A DNA stretch of 64,000 nt, taken from assembly GCF_004345365.1 (NCBI RefSeq), contig NZ_SLVF01000017.1:124001-188000 (forward strand), given 5' to 3'. Positions within the stretch are counted from its first letter, which is position 1, and each line of letters opens with the position of its first letter. The notes below the pieces were generated by a model, which saw only the letters and a list, made by a program, of their open reading frames with translations, had not been told where the DNA came from and ran no database searches. The stretch is from Kribbella sp. VKM Ac-2568. GTDB lineage: Bacteria; Actinomycetota; Actinomycetes; Propionibacteriales; Kribbellaceae. The translations under genes and the position numbers were made by a program. This document shows, piece after piece, positions 32,516 through 40,296 of this stretch.

Positions 32516-33652
32516 ATGTCTGAACAGCAGGGTGGGGTGACGACGGGCGGGCCGGGGGCTCTGTTCGCCATTGGTGGGGCCGAGGACAAGCTGAAGAAGC
32601 GGATGGTCCTGCAGGAGTTCGTCGAGGCGGCGGGCGGCTCGAAGGCGCGGATCGTGGTGGTTCCGACCGCCTCCGCGCTGGGGCCGGACGTGGTCGACGT
32701 CTACTCGGCGTTGTTCGCCGCGCTCGGGGCCGCCAGCGTGGTCGGCGTACGGCCGGAGAACCGTGAGGACGCCGACGACCCCGCCTTCATCGAGCCGCTG
32801 AACGAGGCGACCGGGATCTTCATGACCGGCGGCAACCAGCTCAAGCTGAGCGGCGTGGTCACCGGTACCGCGTTCGGCCGGGCCGTGACCGCGGCTCATG
32901 CCCGGGGCGCGGCCGTCGGAGGTACGTCGGCCGGCGCGAGCATCCTGGCCGAGCACATGATCGCGTTCGGGCGCTCCGGGGCGACCCCGCGGCAGCGGAT
33001 GAGCCAGCTGGCCGGCGGGCTCGGCTTGGTCCAGGGCGCGATCGTGGACCAGCACTTCGCCCAGCGCAACCGTTACGGCCGCCTGCTGTCCCTGGTGGCG
33101 CAGTCCCCCGGGCTGCTCGGGATCGGCGTCGACGAGGACACCGCGGCCGTCGTACGGGGGTCTCACCTGGAGGTCGTCGGGCGGGGTGCGGTGACGATCT
33201 TCGACGGCAGCCGGATCACCTCGAACGCGCACTACGCGAGCCGCTCCGAGGCGATCCTCGCGTCCGGCGTCGTCCTGCACGTGCTCCCCGCGACCGCGAC
33301 CTTCGACCTCAAGGCCCGCGTCCTGCTCTCGTACGGCGCGCAGCCGCCGGCCGAGGAGATCGCCTCGATCGAGGCCGCCGAGGCGGATCTGCGCAACCTC
33401 GCCAAGGAGATCGCCGCCGAGGGCGTCTCCCCGGCGTACTACGCCGAGCGCAAGCGCCGGGCCGGGCGCCGCACAGCCAAGGCGGCGGCGCCGGCCAAGA
33501 AGGCGGCCACGGCGAAGAAGTCCAGATCGTCGGCCGCCGGGCAGTCCAGACCGGAGGCGACCGAGCCTCTGAGCGCGGGCGCCGAACTCAGCCGACCAGA
33601 CACCGAGCCAGGGCCGACTCCAGGGCCGCAACCAGACAGTGGGACCGAATGA
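32516..33652 (+). CDS. cphB: Cyanophycinase with long basic C-terminal tail
   Basis: A 378-residue S51 serine peptidase that cleaves cyanophycin to beta-Asp-Arg dipeptides. The nucleophilic Ser is in GGTSAGAS (S138). Other landmarks are ATGIFMTGGNQLKLS and the AIVDQHFAQRNRYGRL His motif (H180). No signal peptide is present, so it is the intracellular CphB type. From about residue 310 it has a Lys/Ala/Pro-rich tail of some 68 residues (KAAAPAKKAATAKK) that ordinary cyanophycinases of about 270-300 residues lack. Its TGA overlaps the start of cphA by 4 bp, so degradation and synthesis are co-transcribed. Confidence 0.93.
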   Translation: MSEQQGGVTTGGPGALFAIGGAEDKLKKRMVLQEFVEAAGGSKARIVVVPTASALGPDVVDVYSALFAALGAASVVGVRPENREDADDPAFIEPLNEATGIFMTGGNQLKLSGVVTGTAFGRAVTAAHARGAAVGGTSAGASILAEHMIAFGRSGATPRQRMSQLAGGLGLVQGAIVDQHFAQRNRYGRLLSLVAQSPGLLGIGVDEDTAAVVRGSHLEVVGRGAVTIFDGSRITSNAHYASRSEAILASGVVLHVLPATATFDLKARVLLSYGAQPPAEEIASIEAAEADLRNLAKEIAAEGVSPAYYAERKRRAGRRTAKAAAPAKKAATAKKSRSSAAGQSRPEATEPLSAGAELSRPDTEPGPTPGPQPDSGTE

Positions 33653-36456
33653 CCGATACCGCCGCCGACCAGACCCAGGGCACCCCCAGCCCGGACCTGA
33701 AGATCATCGAGACCCGGGTCTACCGGGGCCCGAACGTGTGGAGCTACGACCCCGCCATCCAGCTGGTGGTCGACCTGGGGTCGCTGGAGCACTTCCCCTC
33801 CAACACGATCGACGGCTTCACCGAGCGGCTGCTCGGGTACCTCCCCCGGCTGGACCAGCACCACTGCTCGCGCGGCCGGCGCGGTGGCTTCATCGAGCGG
33901 CTGCAGGAGGGCACCTGGCTCGGGCACATCGCCGAGCACGTCTCGCTGCAACTGCAGCAAGAGGCCGGCCACGACATGCGGCGCGGCAAGACCCGCCAGG
34001 TCAAGGGCGTGCCCGGCCGGTACAACATCGTCTACGCGTACGCCGACGAGGCGGTCGGCCTGGCCGCGGGTGAACTCGCAGTCCGGTTCGTGAACCACCT
34101 GGTGCAGCCGGATCCCGGGTTCGACTTCACCACCGAGCTCGAGCGGTTCATCAAGCAGGCCGAGCGGACCGCGTTCGGGCCGTCCACCCAGGCGATCGTC
34201 GACGAGGCGGTGTCCCGTGACATCCCGTGGATCCGGCTGAACAAGTTCAGCCTGGTCCAGCTCGGACAAGGCGTGCACGCGAAGCGGATCCGGGCCACGA
34301 TGACGTCCGAGACCGGCTCGATCGCGGTGGACGTCGCCAGCGACAAGGACCTGACCACCCGGTTGCTGGCCTCGGCGGGACTTCCGGTGCCGCGGTCCGG
34401 CTCGGTCCGCGACGTGGAGGACGCGGTACAGCTTGCGAACAAGATCGGCTATCCGGTCGTGTGCAAGCCACTGGACGGCAACCACGGTCGTGGCGTCTGT
34501 CTGAACCTGAAGGACGCGGACGAACTGCGCGAGGCGTTCCCGATCGCCGCGGAGCAGTCGCGCCGCGGCTCGGTGATCGTGGAGAACTTCGTCACCGGCA
34601 AGGACTATCGCTGCCTGATCATCAACGGCCGGATGGAGGCCATCGCCGAGCGGGTGCCCGCGCACGTCGTCGGCGACGGCGTGCACACGGTGGCCGAACT
34701 GGTGGACATCACCAACGCGGACCCGCGGCGAGGCGTCGGCCACGAGAAGATCCTGACCCGGATCACGGTGAACGCGGGCGCGCGCGAACTGGTCCGCAGC
34801 CAGGGCTTCGAGCTGGACGACGTGCCGCCCGAGGACACCATGGTGAAGCTCACGCTCACCGGGAACATGTCGACCGGCGGGATCTCGATCGACCGCACCT
34901 TCGAGGCACACCCGGAGAACGTCGAGATCGCGGAGGAAGCGGCCCGGATGATCGGGCTGGACATCGCCGGCATCGACTTCATCTGCCCGGACATCACCCA
35001 GCCGGTCCGCGAGACCGGCGGCGCGATCTGCGAGGTGAACGCCGCCCCTGGGTTCCGGATGCACACGAACCCGACGATCGGCGACCCGCAGTACATCGCC
35101 AAGCCGGTGGTGGACATGCTGTTCCCGCCGGGCGCGACCAGCCGGATCCCGATCGTCGCGGTGACCGGGACGAACGGCAAGACGACCACGTCCCGGATGA
35201 TCAGCCACGTCTTCAAGGGGATGGGCCGCAAGGTCGGGATGACCTCGACCGACGGCATCGTGATCGACGAACGGCTGGTGATCCGGTCCGACGCGTCCGG
35301 GCCGAAGTCCGCCCGGATGGTGCTGCAGAACCCGCGCGTCGACTTCGCCGTGTTCGAGGTGGCTCGCGGCGGGATCCTGCGCGAGGGCCTCGGCTACCAG
35401 CGCAACGACGTCGCCGTGGTGCTGAACATCCAGCCGGACCACCTCGGTATGCGCGGGGTGGACACCCTGGAGCAACTGGCCGACGTGAAGGCCGTACTGG
35501 TGGAGGCGGTGCCGCGCAACGGGTTCGCAGTACTGAACGCCGACGATCCGCTGGTGCGCAAGATGCGGCGGAAGTGCTCGGGCGAGGTGGTGTGGTTCAG
35601 CGTCTCCGAGCCTGGCAGCGAGGTCCGCGACTACATCGAGGGCCATTGCCGGCGCGGTGGTCGTGCGGTCGTGCTGGACCGCTCCGACCTCGGCGACATG
35701 ATCATCATGAAGCACGGCCGGCGGTCGATGCAGCTGGCGTGGACCCACTTGCTGCCGGCAACGTTCGGTGGGCGGGCGATGATGAACGTGCAGAACGCGA
35801 TGGCCGCCGCCGCGGCAGCCTTCGCGGCCGGAGCTCCCCTGCATGACATCCGGCAGGGACTGCGGACGTTCAACACGTCGTACTACCTGTCCCCCGGCCG
35901 GCTGAACGAGATCGACGTCGACGGGCGGACCGTCATCGTCGACTACTGCCACAACGCGCCGGCGATGCGGATGCTCGGCGACTTCGTCGACAAGCTCGGC
36001 GAGAGCCTGAACGCGTCGTCCGAGCTCGGCCGGCCGTCGCGGATCGGCGTGATCGCGACCGCGGGAGACCGGCGGGACGACGACATGCGCGAACTGGGCG
36101 AGGTCGCGGCGCAGCACTTCGACGTCGTGATCGTCCGCGAGGACGCGCGGCTGCGCGGCCGGCAACGTGGCAGCACCGCCGAGCTCGTCAGCGAGGGCGT
36201 CCGTACCGCGATGGAGAACGGTGCGCGCTGTCGCCAGGTCGAGACCGTGATCGACGAGCTGACCGCGGTCCGGCACGCCCTGAGCAGGTCCAACCCCGGT
36301 GACCTCGTGGTGCTCTGCGTCGACCAGCATCAGACCGTGCTGGCGGAGCTCGAATCGGTGTCCCACCTGGCCCAGGCGGGCGCCCGGTTCGGCGACGAGG
36401 GCGGCGACCCGGACTTCGTCCGCTCTGACGAGGAAGCTTCCCCGTCAGAGGAGTAG
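33649..36456 (+). CDS. cphA: Cyanophycin synthetase
   Basis: A 935-residue two-ligase enzyme that builds the poly-Asp backbone and adds Arg side chains. An N-terminal domain (about 18-160) starts IIETRVYRGPNVWSYDPAI. The ATP-grasp domain (about 195-490) shows KDLTTRLLASAGLPVP, PVVCKPLDGNHGRGV and AICEVNAAPGFRMHTNP. The Mur-ligase domain begins at 500 with VAVTGTNGKTTTSRMI (P-loop 506-513) and includes ARGGILREGLGY and NIQPDHLGMRGVDTLEQ. All three domains are complete. The ATG overlaps the cyanophycinase stop. A hairpin terminator follows. Confidence 0.95.
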   Translation: MTDTAADQTQGTPSPDLKIIETRVYRGPNVWSYDPAIQLVVDLGSLEHFPSNTIDGFTERLLGYLPRLDQHHCSRGRRGGFIERLQEGTWLGHIAEHVSLQLQQEAGHDMRRGKTRQVKGVPGRYNIVYAYADEAVGLAAGELAVRFVNHLVQPDPGFDFTTELERFIKQAERTAFGPSTQAIVDEAVSRDIPWIRLNKFSLVQLGQGVHAKRIRATMTSETGSIAVDVASDKDLTTRLLASAGLPVPRSGSVRDVEDAVQLANKIGYPVVCKPLDGNHGRGVCLNLKDADELREAFPIAAEQSRRGSVIVENFVTGKDYRCLIINGRMEAIAERVPAHVVGDGVHTVAELVDITNADPRRGVGHEKILTRITVNAGARELVRSQGFELDDVPPEDTMVKLTLTGNMSTGGISIDRTFEAHPENVEIAEEAARMIGLDIAGIDFICPDITQPVRETGGAICEVNAAPGFRMHTNPTIGDPQYIAKPVVDMLFPPGATSRIPIVAVTGTNGKTTTSRMISHVFKGMGRKVGMTSTDGIVIDERLVIRSDASGPKSARMVLQNPRVDFAVFEVARGGILREGLGYQRNDVAVVLNIQPDHLGMRGVDTLEQLADVKAVLVEAVPRNGFAVLNADDPLVRKMRRKCSGEVVWFSVSEPGSEVRDYIEGHCRRGGRAVVLDRSDLGDMIIMKHGRRSMQLAWTHLLPATFGGRAMMNVQNAMAAAAAAFAAGAPLHDIRQGLRTFNTSYYLSPGRLNEIDVDGRTVIVDYCHNAPAMRMLGDFVDKLGESLNASSELGRPSRIGVIATAGDRRDDDMRELGEVAAQHFDVVIVREDARLRGRQRGSTAELVSEGVRTAMENGARCRQVETVIDELTAVRHALSRSNPGDLVVLCVDQHQTVLAELESVSHLAQAGARFGDEGGDPDFVRSDEEASPSEE

Positions 36457-36464
36457 ACGGACCG

Positions 36465-36495
36465 TGAGCGGGGACACACTGTGTGTCCCCGCTCA
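36465..36495. terminator. Terminator after cphBA
   Basis: Perfect 14-bp inverted repeat TGAGCGGGGACACA with a 3-nt CTG loop, 9 bp after the cphA stop. Confidence 0.85.
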
Positions 36496-36533
36496 GGGGG
36501 AACTCGGCTAGGGGAAGCCTCGTTGGCCTGTCC

Positions 36534-37079
36534 GTGAAGACCAAGTTGCTGACGGCCTGTCTGGCCGTCGCCCTCCCTCTGTTGCTGTCCTCCTGCGGAT
36601 CGTCGGCTCCGCCCCAGGCCTCGGCGGATTCCGCGACGCAGGCCGCCGCCACGACACCTGGTGTTCTGGTCGAGGACGCCTGGGTGCGAGCGACCGTCGG
36701 CGCCAAGGACACGACAATGACGGCCGCCTTCATGTCCCTGACCAACCCGGGCGGCACGGACATCAAGTTGACCTCGGCAACCTCTCCGGCGGCCGGCGTG
36801 GTGCAGTTGCACGAGATGGCGATGAAAGGCGGCAAGATGGTGATGCAGGAGAAGGCCGGTGGCATCAACGTCCTGGCCGAGTCCCACGCCCATCTCGCGC
36901 CTAGCGGCGACCACGTGATGCTGATGGGTCTGAAGCAGGCGCTCAAGCCCGGTGACGAAGTACCGCTGACGCTGAAGTTCTCCGACGGTTCCTCGCACGA
37001 CCTGACGGTGCCGGTGAAGGCGTTCAGCGAGGAGGAAGAGCACTACCACCCGTCCGCCACACCCACAAGCACACCTTGA
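36534..37079 (+). CDS. PCu(A)C-type periplasmic/extracellular copper chaperone lipoprotein
   Basis: A 181-residue lipoprotein. The signal LLTACLAVALPLLLSSCGS ends in lipobox SSC. The PCu(A)C domain has VEDAWVRATVGAKDTTMTAA and the copper motif H(M)x10MxnHxM: QLHEMAMKGGKMVMQE, then HAHLAPSGDHVMLMGLK. It binds Cu(I) outside the membrane. The GTG at 36534 is used because an earlier GTG (36483) lies inside the terminator hairpin. The stop overlaps the TTG start of the DyP peroxidase, so both are one operon. That matches the ECuC/DtpA arrangement described in Streptomyces lividans. Confidence 0.88.
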   Translation: MKTKLLTACLAVALPLLLSSCGSSAPPQASADSATQAAATTPGVLVEDAWVRATVGAKDTTMTAAFMSLTNPGGTDIKLTSATSPAAGVVQLHEMAMKGGKMVMQEKAGGINVLAESHAHLAPSGDHVMLMGLKQALKPGDEVPLTLKFSDGSSHDLTVPVKAFSEEEEHYHPSATPTSTP

Positions 37080-38278
37080 CCGCGCGGCCATCTCGACGGC
37101 AACTCTTCGGGTACGCCGGAGCCGCCGCTGCTGGTGCCGCTGTCACCGGCGTAGCTGTTGTGCTGGGCAAGGATGACCCCGCCGCCAGCAGCACCGAGGC
37201 CACAGTCGTTGTCCGGGATATCGAGCCGTATGGCGATCACCAGCCTGCTGTCGCGGCGGCGTCACCCAAGCACGCCGAGCTGGTCGCACTCAACCTGCTG
37301 AGCGGCACCGATCGGGCGGCGCTCGGCCGGCTGATGCGGCTCTGGACGGCGGACATCGTTGCCCTGAGCGCCGGTCGCCCCGCACCCGGCGACACTGCCC
37401 CGGAGCTCGCCCTCCCCGGCGTCGCACTGACGACAACCGTTGGCTTCGGACCGCGGGTGTTCGCCCTGCCAGGGCTTGCTAGGTTGAAACCTGGTGGGCT
37501 CGACGATCTGCCGGTGATGTCGCACGATCGCCTGCAGCCGGCGTGGTCTGGTGGCGATCTCCTGCTGCTCGTCGGTGCGGACGACCCGGTGTCGGTCGTT
37601 CACGCAGTACGGCGTCTCGTGGCTGATGCGGCTCCGTTCGCGCGGCCGGTTTGGCGGCAGACGGGATTCTGGAACGGCACCGGCGCCGACGGGAAACCTG
37701 CCACCGGGCGGAACCTCTTCGGCCAGGTGGACGGCACCGGCAACCCCGCCCCCGGTACTCCGGAGTTCGACAGCACGGTGTGGTCGACGGACGGCCCCGA
37801 CTGGTTCCGGGGCGGTACGACGCTGGTGGTCAGGCGGATCAGGATGAACCTGGACACCTGGGACGAGCTCACCCGCTCAGAACAGGAACGCGCGGTCGGC
37901 CGGAAGCTCTCCACCGGTGCTCCGCTCACGGGGTCGGTCGAGCACGACGAACTGGATCTCGAGAAGCGGGACGCCGATGGTCGCCTGGTGATCGCCGAGA
38001 ACGCGCACGCGCGGCTCTCCCACCATTCGACGAACGACGGTCGCCGGATCTTCCGCAAGGGCCTCAACTACGTCCAGGACACCGGCGCAACCCGCGAGTC
38101 CGGCCTGATCTTCCTCAGCTACCAGGCCGACGTCGCAGGCCAGTTCCTCCCGCTGCTGGCTCGTCTGGACGCGGCGGACGCCCTCAACGAGTGGACCACC
38201 ACCATCGGCTCAGCCGTCTTCGCAATCCCACCGGGCTTCCACCCAGGCGGATGGCTAGCCCAACCCCTCCTGCGCTAG
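37076..38278 (+). CDS. Tat-exported Dyp-type heme peroxidase (EfeB/DtpA-like)
   Basis: A 400-residue dye-decolorising peroxidase. It starts with a Tat signal (PSRRQLFGYAGAAAAGAAV). The GxxDG motif is present as GQVDGTGNP (distal Asp). The proximal His region is NAHARLSHH, with RIFRKGLNY as in family members. It reduces peroxide while oxidising an extracellular substrate, and is exported folded with heme. The TTG start overlaps the copper chaperone stop (TTGA). In S. lividans the related DtpA supports maturation of the copper oxidase GlxA; no GlxA is in this window. Confidence 0.9.
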   Translation: MTARPSRRQLFGYAGAAAAGAAVTGVAVVLGKDDPAASSTEATVVVRDIEPYGDHQPAVAAASPKHAELVALNLLSGTDRAALGRLMRLWTADIVALSAGRPAPGDTAPELALPGVALTTTVGFGPRVFALPGLARLKPGGLDDLPVMSHDRLQPAWSGGDLLLLVGADDPVSVVHAVRRLVADAAPFARPVWRQTGFWNGTGADGKPATGRNLFGQVDGTGNPAPGTPEFDSTVWSTDGPDWFRGGTTLVVRRIRMNLDTWDELTRSEQERAVGRKLSTGAPLTGSVEHDELDLEKRDADGRLVIAENAHARLSHHSTNDGRRIFRKGLNYVQDTGATRESGLIFLSYQADVAGQFLPLLARLDAADALNEWTTTIGSAVFAIPPGFHPGGWLAQPLLR

Positions 38279-38284
38279 CCCCTC

Positions 38285-38676
38285 CCCCCACTCCAAGCCC
38301 CACCCCAAGCCCAAGGTCCCCGGGCCCCATCTCCCGGCAACCTTGTGCAGCGGCTGAGCGTTTCCCACGGTCCCGGGCACTCATTCGAAGCCCAAAGTCC
38401 GCCGCCCCTCGCCGCAGTCCCGCCCCTCGCCTAGTCCCGACGACCTTGTGCACCAGCCGTGCGCCTCTCGCGGCGCTGGGCACTCACTCCAAGCACAAAG
38501 TCCCCGCCCTCGCCGCAACCCCAGCGACCTTGTGCACCAGCCGAACACCTCCCCGGGCCCCAACCACCCCACCCGAAGCCCAAGTCCCCGGGCCCCAATC
38601 CCGGCGACCTTGTGCACCGGCCGAGTGTTTCCCACGGTCCCGGGCACTCATTCGAAGCACAAAGTCCGCCGGGCGC
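38285..38676. repeat. Array of alternating inverted repeats
   Basis: Four forward elements, consensus GACCTTGTGCACCNGCCG (38339, 38442, 38526, 38606), alternate with four reverse elements, consensus CACTCATTCGAAGCACAAAG (38378, 38481, 38567, 38645). A degenerate extra reverse copy lies near 38304. The cores GACCTTGTGC and GCACAAAGTC are inverted copies of each other, so each neighbouring pair can form a hairpin. The first and last reverse units share about 44 bp (38360-38403 and 38627-38670) with one difference. The whole 38279-38965 gap has no credible gene. Confidence 0.75.
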
Positions 38677-38826
38677 GGGACGAGGACCTCCGCGGGATCC
38701 GGGTACGGCGCCGGAGCCGCGCGGGCTCCCGCGCCGCGCGAAGCCGCCTGGACCAGGTGCGCAGGATCAGCGCAATCACGGGGCCGCGAGACCGGAGCCG
38801 GGGCGCGTCGGCGGCGGGTCCGGCGA

Positions 38827-38934
38827 CTGACGCAGGTTCGCGAACTGACGCGAGTCCGGCGACTGACGCAGGTTCGCGAACTGACGCGAGTCCGGGGATT
38901 GACGCGGGTCCGGGGATTGACGCGGGTCCGGGAG
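38827..38934. repeat. 18-bp minisatellite, six copies
   Basis: Six consecutive 18-bp units. The first four alternate as CTGACGCAGGTTCGCGAA and CTGACGCGAGTCCGGCGA, giving a 36-bp higher-order unit; the last two are TTGACGCGGGTCCGGGGA-like. The array ends 31 bp beyond the stop of the leftward I36-type gene. It is open in several frames but has no sign of translation. Confidence 0.85.
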
Positions 38935-38965
38935 TGGTCGTGGGGGTGGAGGTGGTGGGTTGGGG

Positions 38966-39316
38966 TCAGGAGGCGCGGAAGCTCCGGAAGGTGCGGCCTG
39001 GGTAGCTGTGGAAATTGTTGGCCGGTTCGAGCGACGCTGTACCGGTGCAGTTGGAGGTCGTGTAGAGGTAGATGTCCTTGTTGCTCCAGTTGAACAGCGA
39101 GCCCGGAGCGAACGGCAACACCGTGCAGCCGGTGCTCGGGTCGGAGTACTGGACGGAGTTGCCGCTGAAGGCGGTGGTTTCGTAGAAGCACGCGATGCCG
39201 GGCCGGCACTCGAACGCGGCCGAAGCCTTGGCGGGTGTTTGAGCGGATGCCGGCGCGACGAGGCCGAGCGAGATGGTCGCGGTTGCTGCGGCGGCGAGGG
39301 CGAGACGAGATTTCAC
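38966..39316 (-). CDS. Small secreted protein, peptidase inhibitor family I36-like
   Basis: A 116-residue exported protein. A Sec signal (LALAAAATATISLGLVAPASA) is followed by a compact Cys-rich domain, CRPGIACFYETTAFSGNS, with a later STGCTVLPF and TTSNCTGTASL. This is the crystallin-like beta domain of I36/SMI-type proteins. Four Cys can form two disulfides. GGAGG precedes the GTG start. The gene stands alone next to the repeat region. Protease inhibition is family knowledge, not shown here. Confidence 0.8.
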   Translation of the reverse strand: MKSRLALAAAATATISLGLVAPASAQTPAKASAAFECRPGIACFYETTAFSGNSVQYSDPSTGCTVLPFAPGSLFNWSNKDIYLYTTSNCTGTASLEPANNFHSYPGRTFRSFRAS

Positions 39317-39407
39317 ACGGTCCTCCGGGAAGATGGGCGGTTCCCTGACACCGGAGAGTTTATGGATGACGCGTCACTAAAGCGGTTCGGTCCGGCGCGC
39401 CGCGGCG

Positions 39408-40259
39408 TCAGCCGACGGGTTCGCGGCGTGGGATGAGCCGGCGCTTGGGCTCTTCGCGGTCGATCCAGTCCAGGTCGTCGGACAGCACCGCGTCGTTGCC
39501 GCGGTCGTCGTACGGGGAGGGCGGCGGTGGGGGCGGCGGCAGCGCGCGGATCTTGAGCGCGACCATCGGGATCGCCAGGAGCACCGCCAGCACGAACCAC
39601 GGCCAGTACTCCCTGAGCAGCGGCTCGAAAGTCTGGAAGAACGCGTCCGTCCCCGCGTCGGCGACCTCGTCCGTACTACGGCCCCTCGCCTGGGTGATCG
39701 CCTGCGCGCCATCCACCACGGCGAACGACGCCACGTAGACCGCTGCCAAAGGCACCCAGTAGTACGCCGAACGCCACCCGCGCCGCCAGCACGCGACGTA
39801 CAGGAGCAGGGCGAGACCGACGGCGACCAGCAGGCCGTTCAGTTGCCACAGCCACCGCCAGGTCTCCAGCTCGGAGGCAGGGCGCAGCGCGTACCACGCG
39901 ACCGGCACGGCGAGGGCGAAGGCGGCGACCACCGAACTACGGGTGCCGAGGGCCCCGAAGAGCCCACCGATGGCACTTGCGACCAGCAGCGCGGGCAACA
40001 ATCCCTTGGCCGACAGGAGATTCCCGCTCAGCCACCAGGTTCCGCCGGCAACCACGAGGACGAGTGGCACCACGATCCGGATCCGGCGGATGAGCAGCCC
40101 GGCCACCACTCCCCCGGCGAATCCGCCGAGTACGAGCAGATCGATCCGGGCCGGCACGAACATGGTCGAGCCGTCGGGCAGCGCGTTCAGGTACGTCGGC
40201 GCGAAGCCGAGCACGAACCAGACGATCACCGCCGCAGGCACCGACCACAAGTAGCGCAT
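39408..40259 (-). CDS. Multi-pass membrane protein of unknown function with proline-rich tail
   Basis: A 283-residue protein with about seven membrane segments (for example LLVLGGFAGGVVAGLLI, LLPALLVASAIGGLFGAL, LLVAVGLALLLYVACW, WFVLAVLLAIPMVAL). A cytosolic C-tail contains six consecutive prolines and an acidic DDLDWIDREEPKRR stretch. I do not recognise the family. It starts 37 bp after the CphA-like ligase on the same strand, so it may be the last gene of the fabG-fabI-ligase operon. Confidence 0.72.
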   Translation of the reverse strand: MRYLWSVPAAVIVWFVLGFAPTYLNALPDGSTMFVPARIDLLVLGGFAGGVVAGLLIRRIRIVVPLVLVVAGGTWWLSGNLLSAKGLLPALLVASAIGGLFGALGTRSSVVAAFALAVPVAWYALRPASELETWRWLWQLNGLLVAVGLALLLYVACWRRGWRSAYYWVPLAAVYVASFAVVDGAQAITQARGRSTDEVADAGTDAFFQTFEPLLREYWPWFVLAVLLAIPMVALKIRALPPPPPPPSPYDDRGNDAVLSDDLDWIDREEPKRRLIPRREPVG

Positions 40260-40296
40260 GACACCTCGTTCCGGCCCCGGGCGGAGGGGCCCGGGA

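Noticed and set aside
33439..36366. 975-residue open frame on the reverse strand across cphA
   Set aside because: Antisense shadow of cphA caused by high GC; composition is His/Arg/Asp-rich noise, while the forward frame shows complete CphA motifs.
38285..38934. Possible CRISPR array
   Set aside because: Repeats alternate in orientation, spacers are themselves similar, repeat identity is poor, and no cas genes are present; the 18-bp units have no spacers at all.
38279..39093. Forward continuation of the DyP peroxidase frame into the repeat region
   Set aside because: The DyP frame ends at a TAG at 38276-38278 with a normal C-terminus; downstream Pro/Arg-rich frames come from C-rich repeats.
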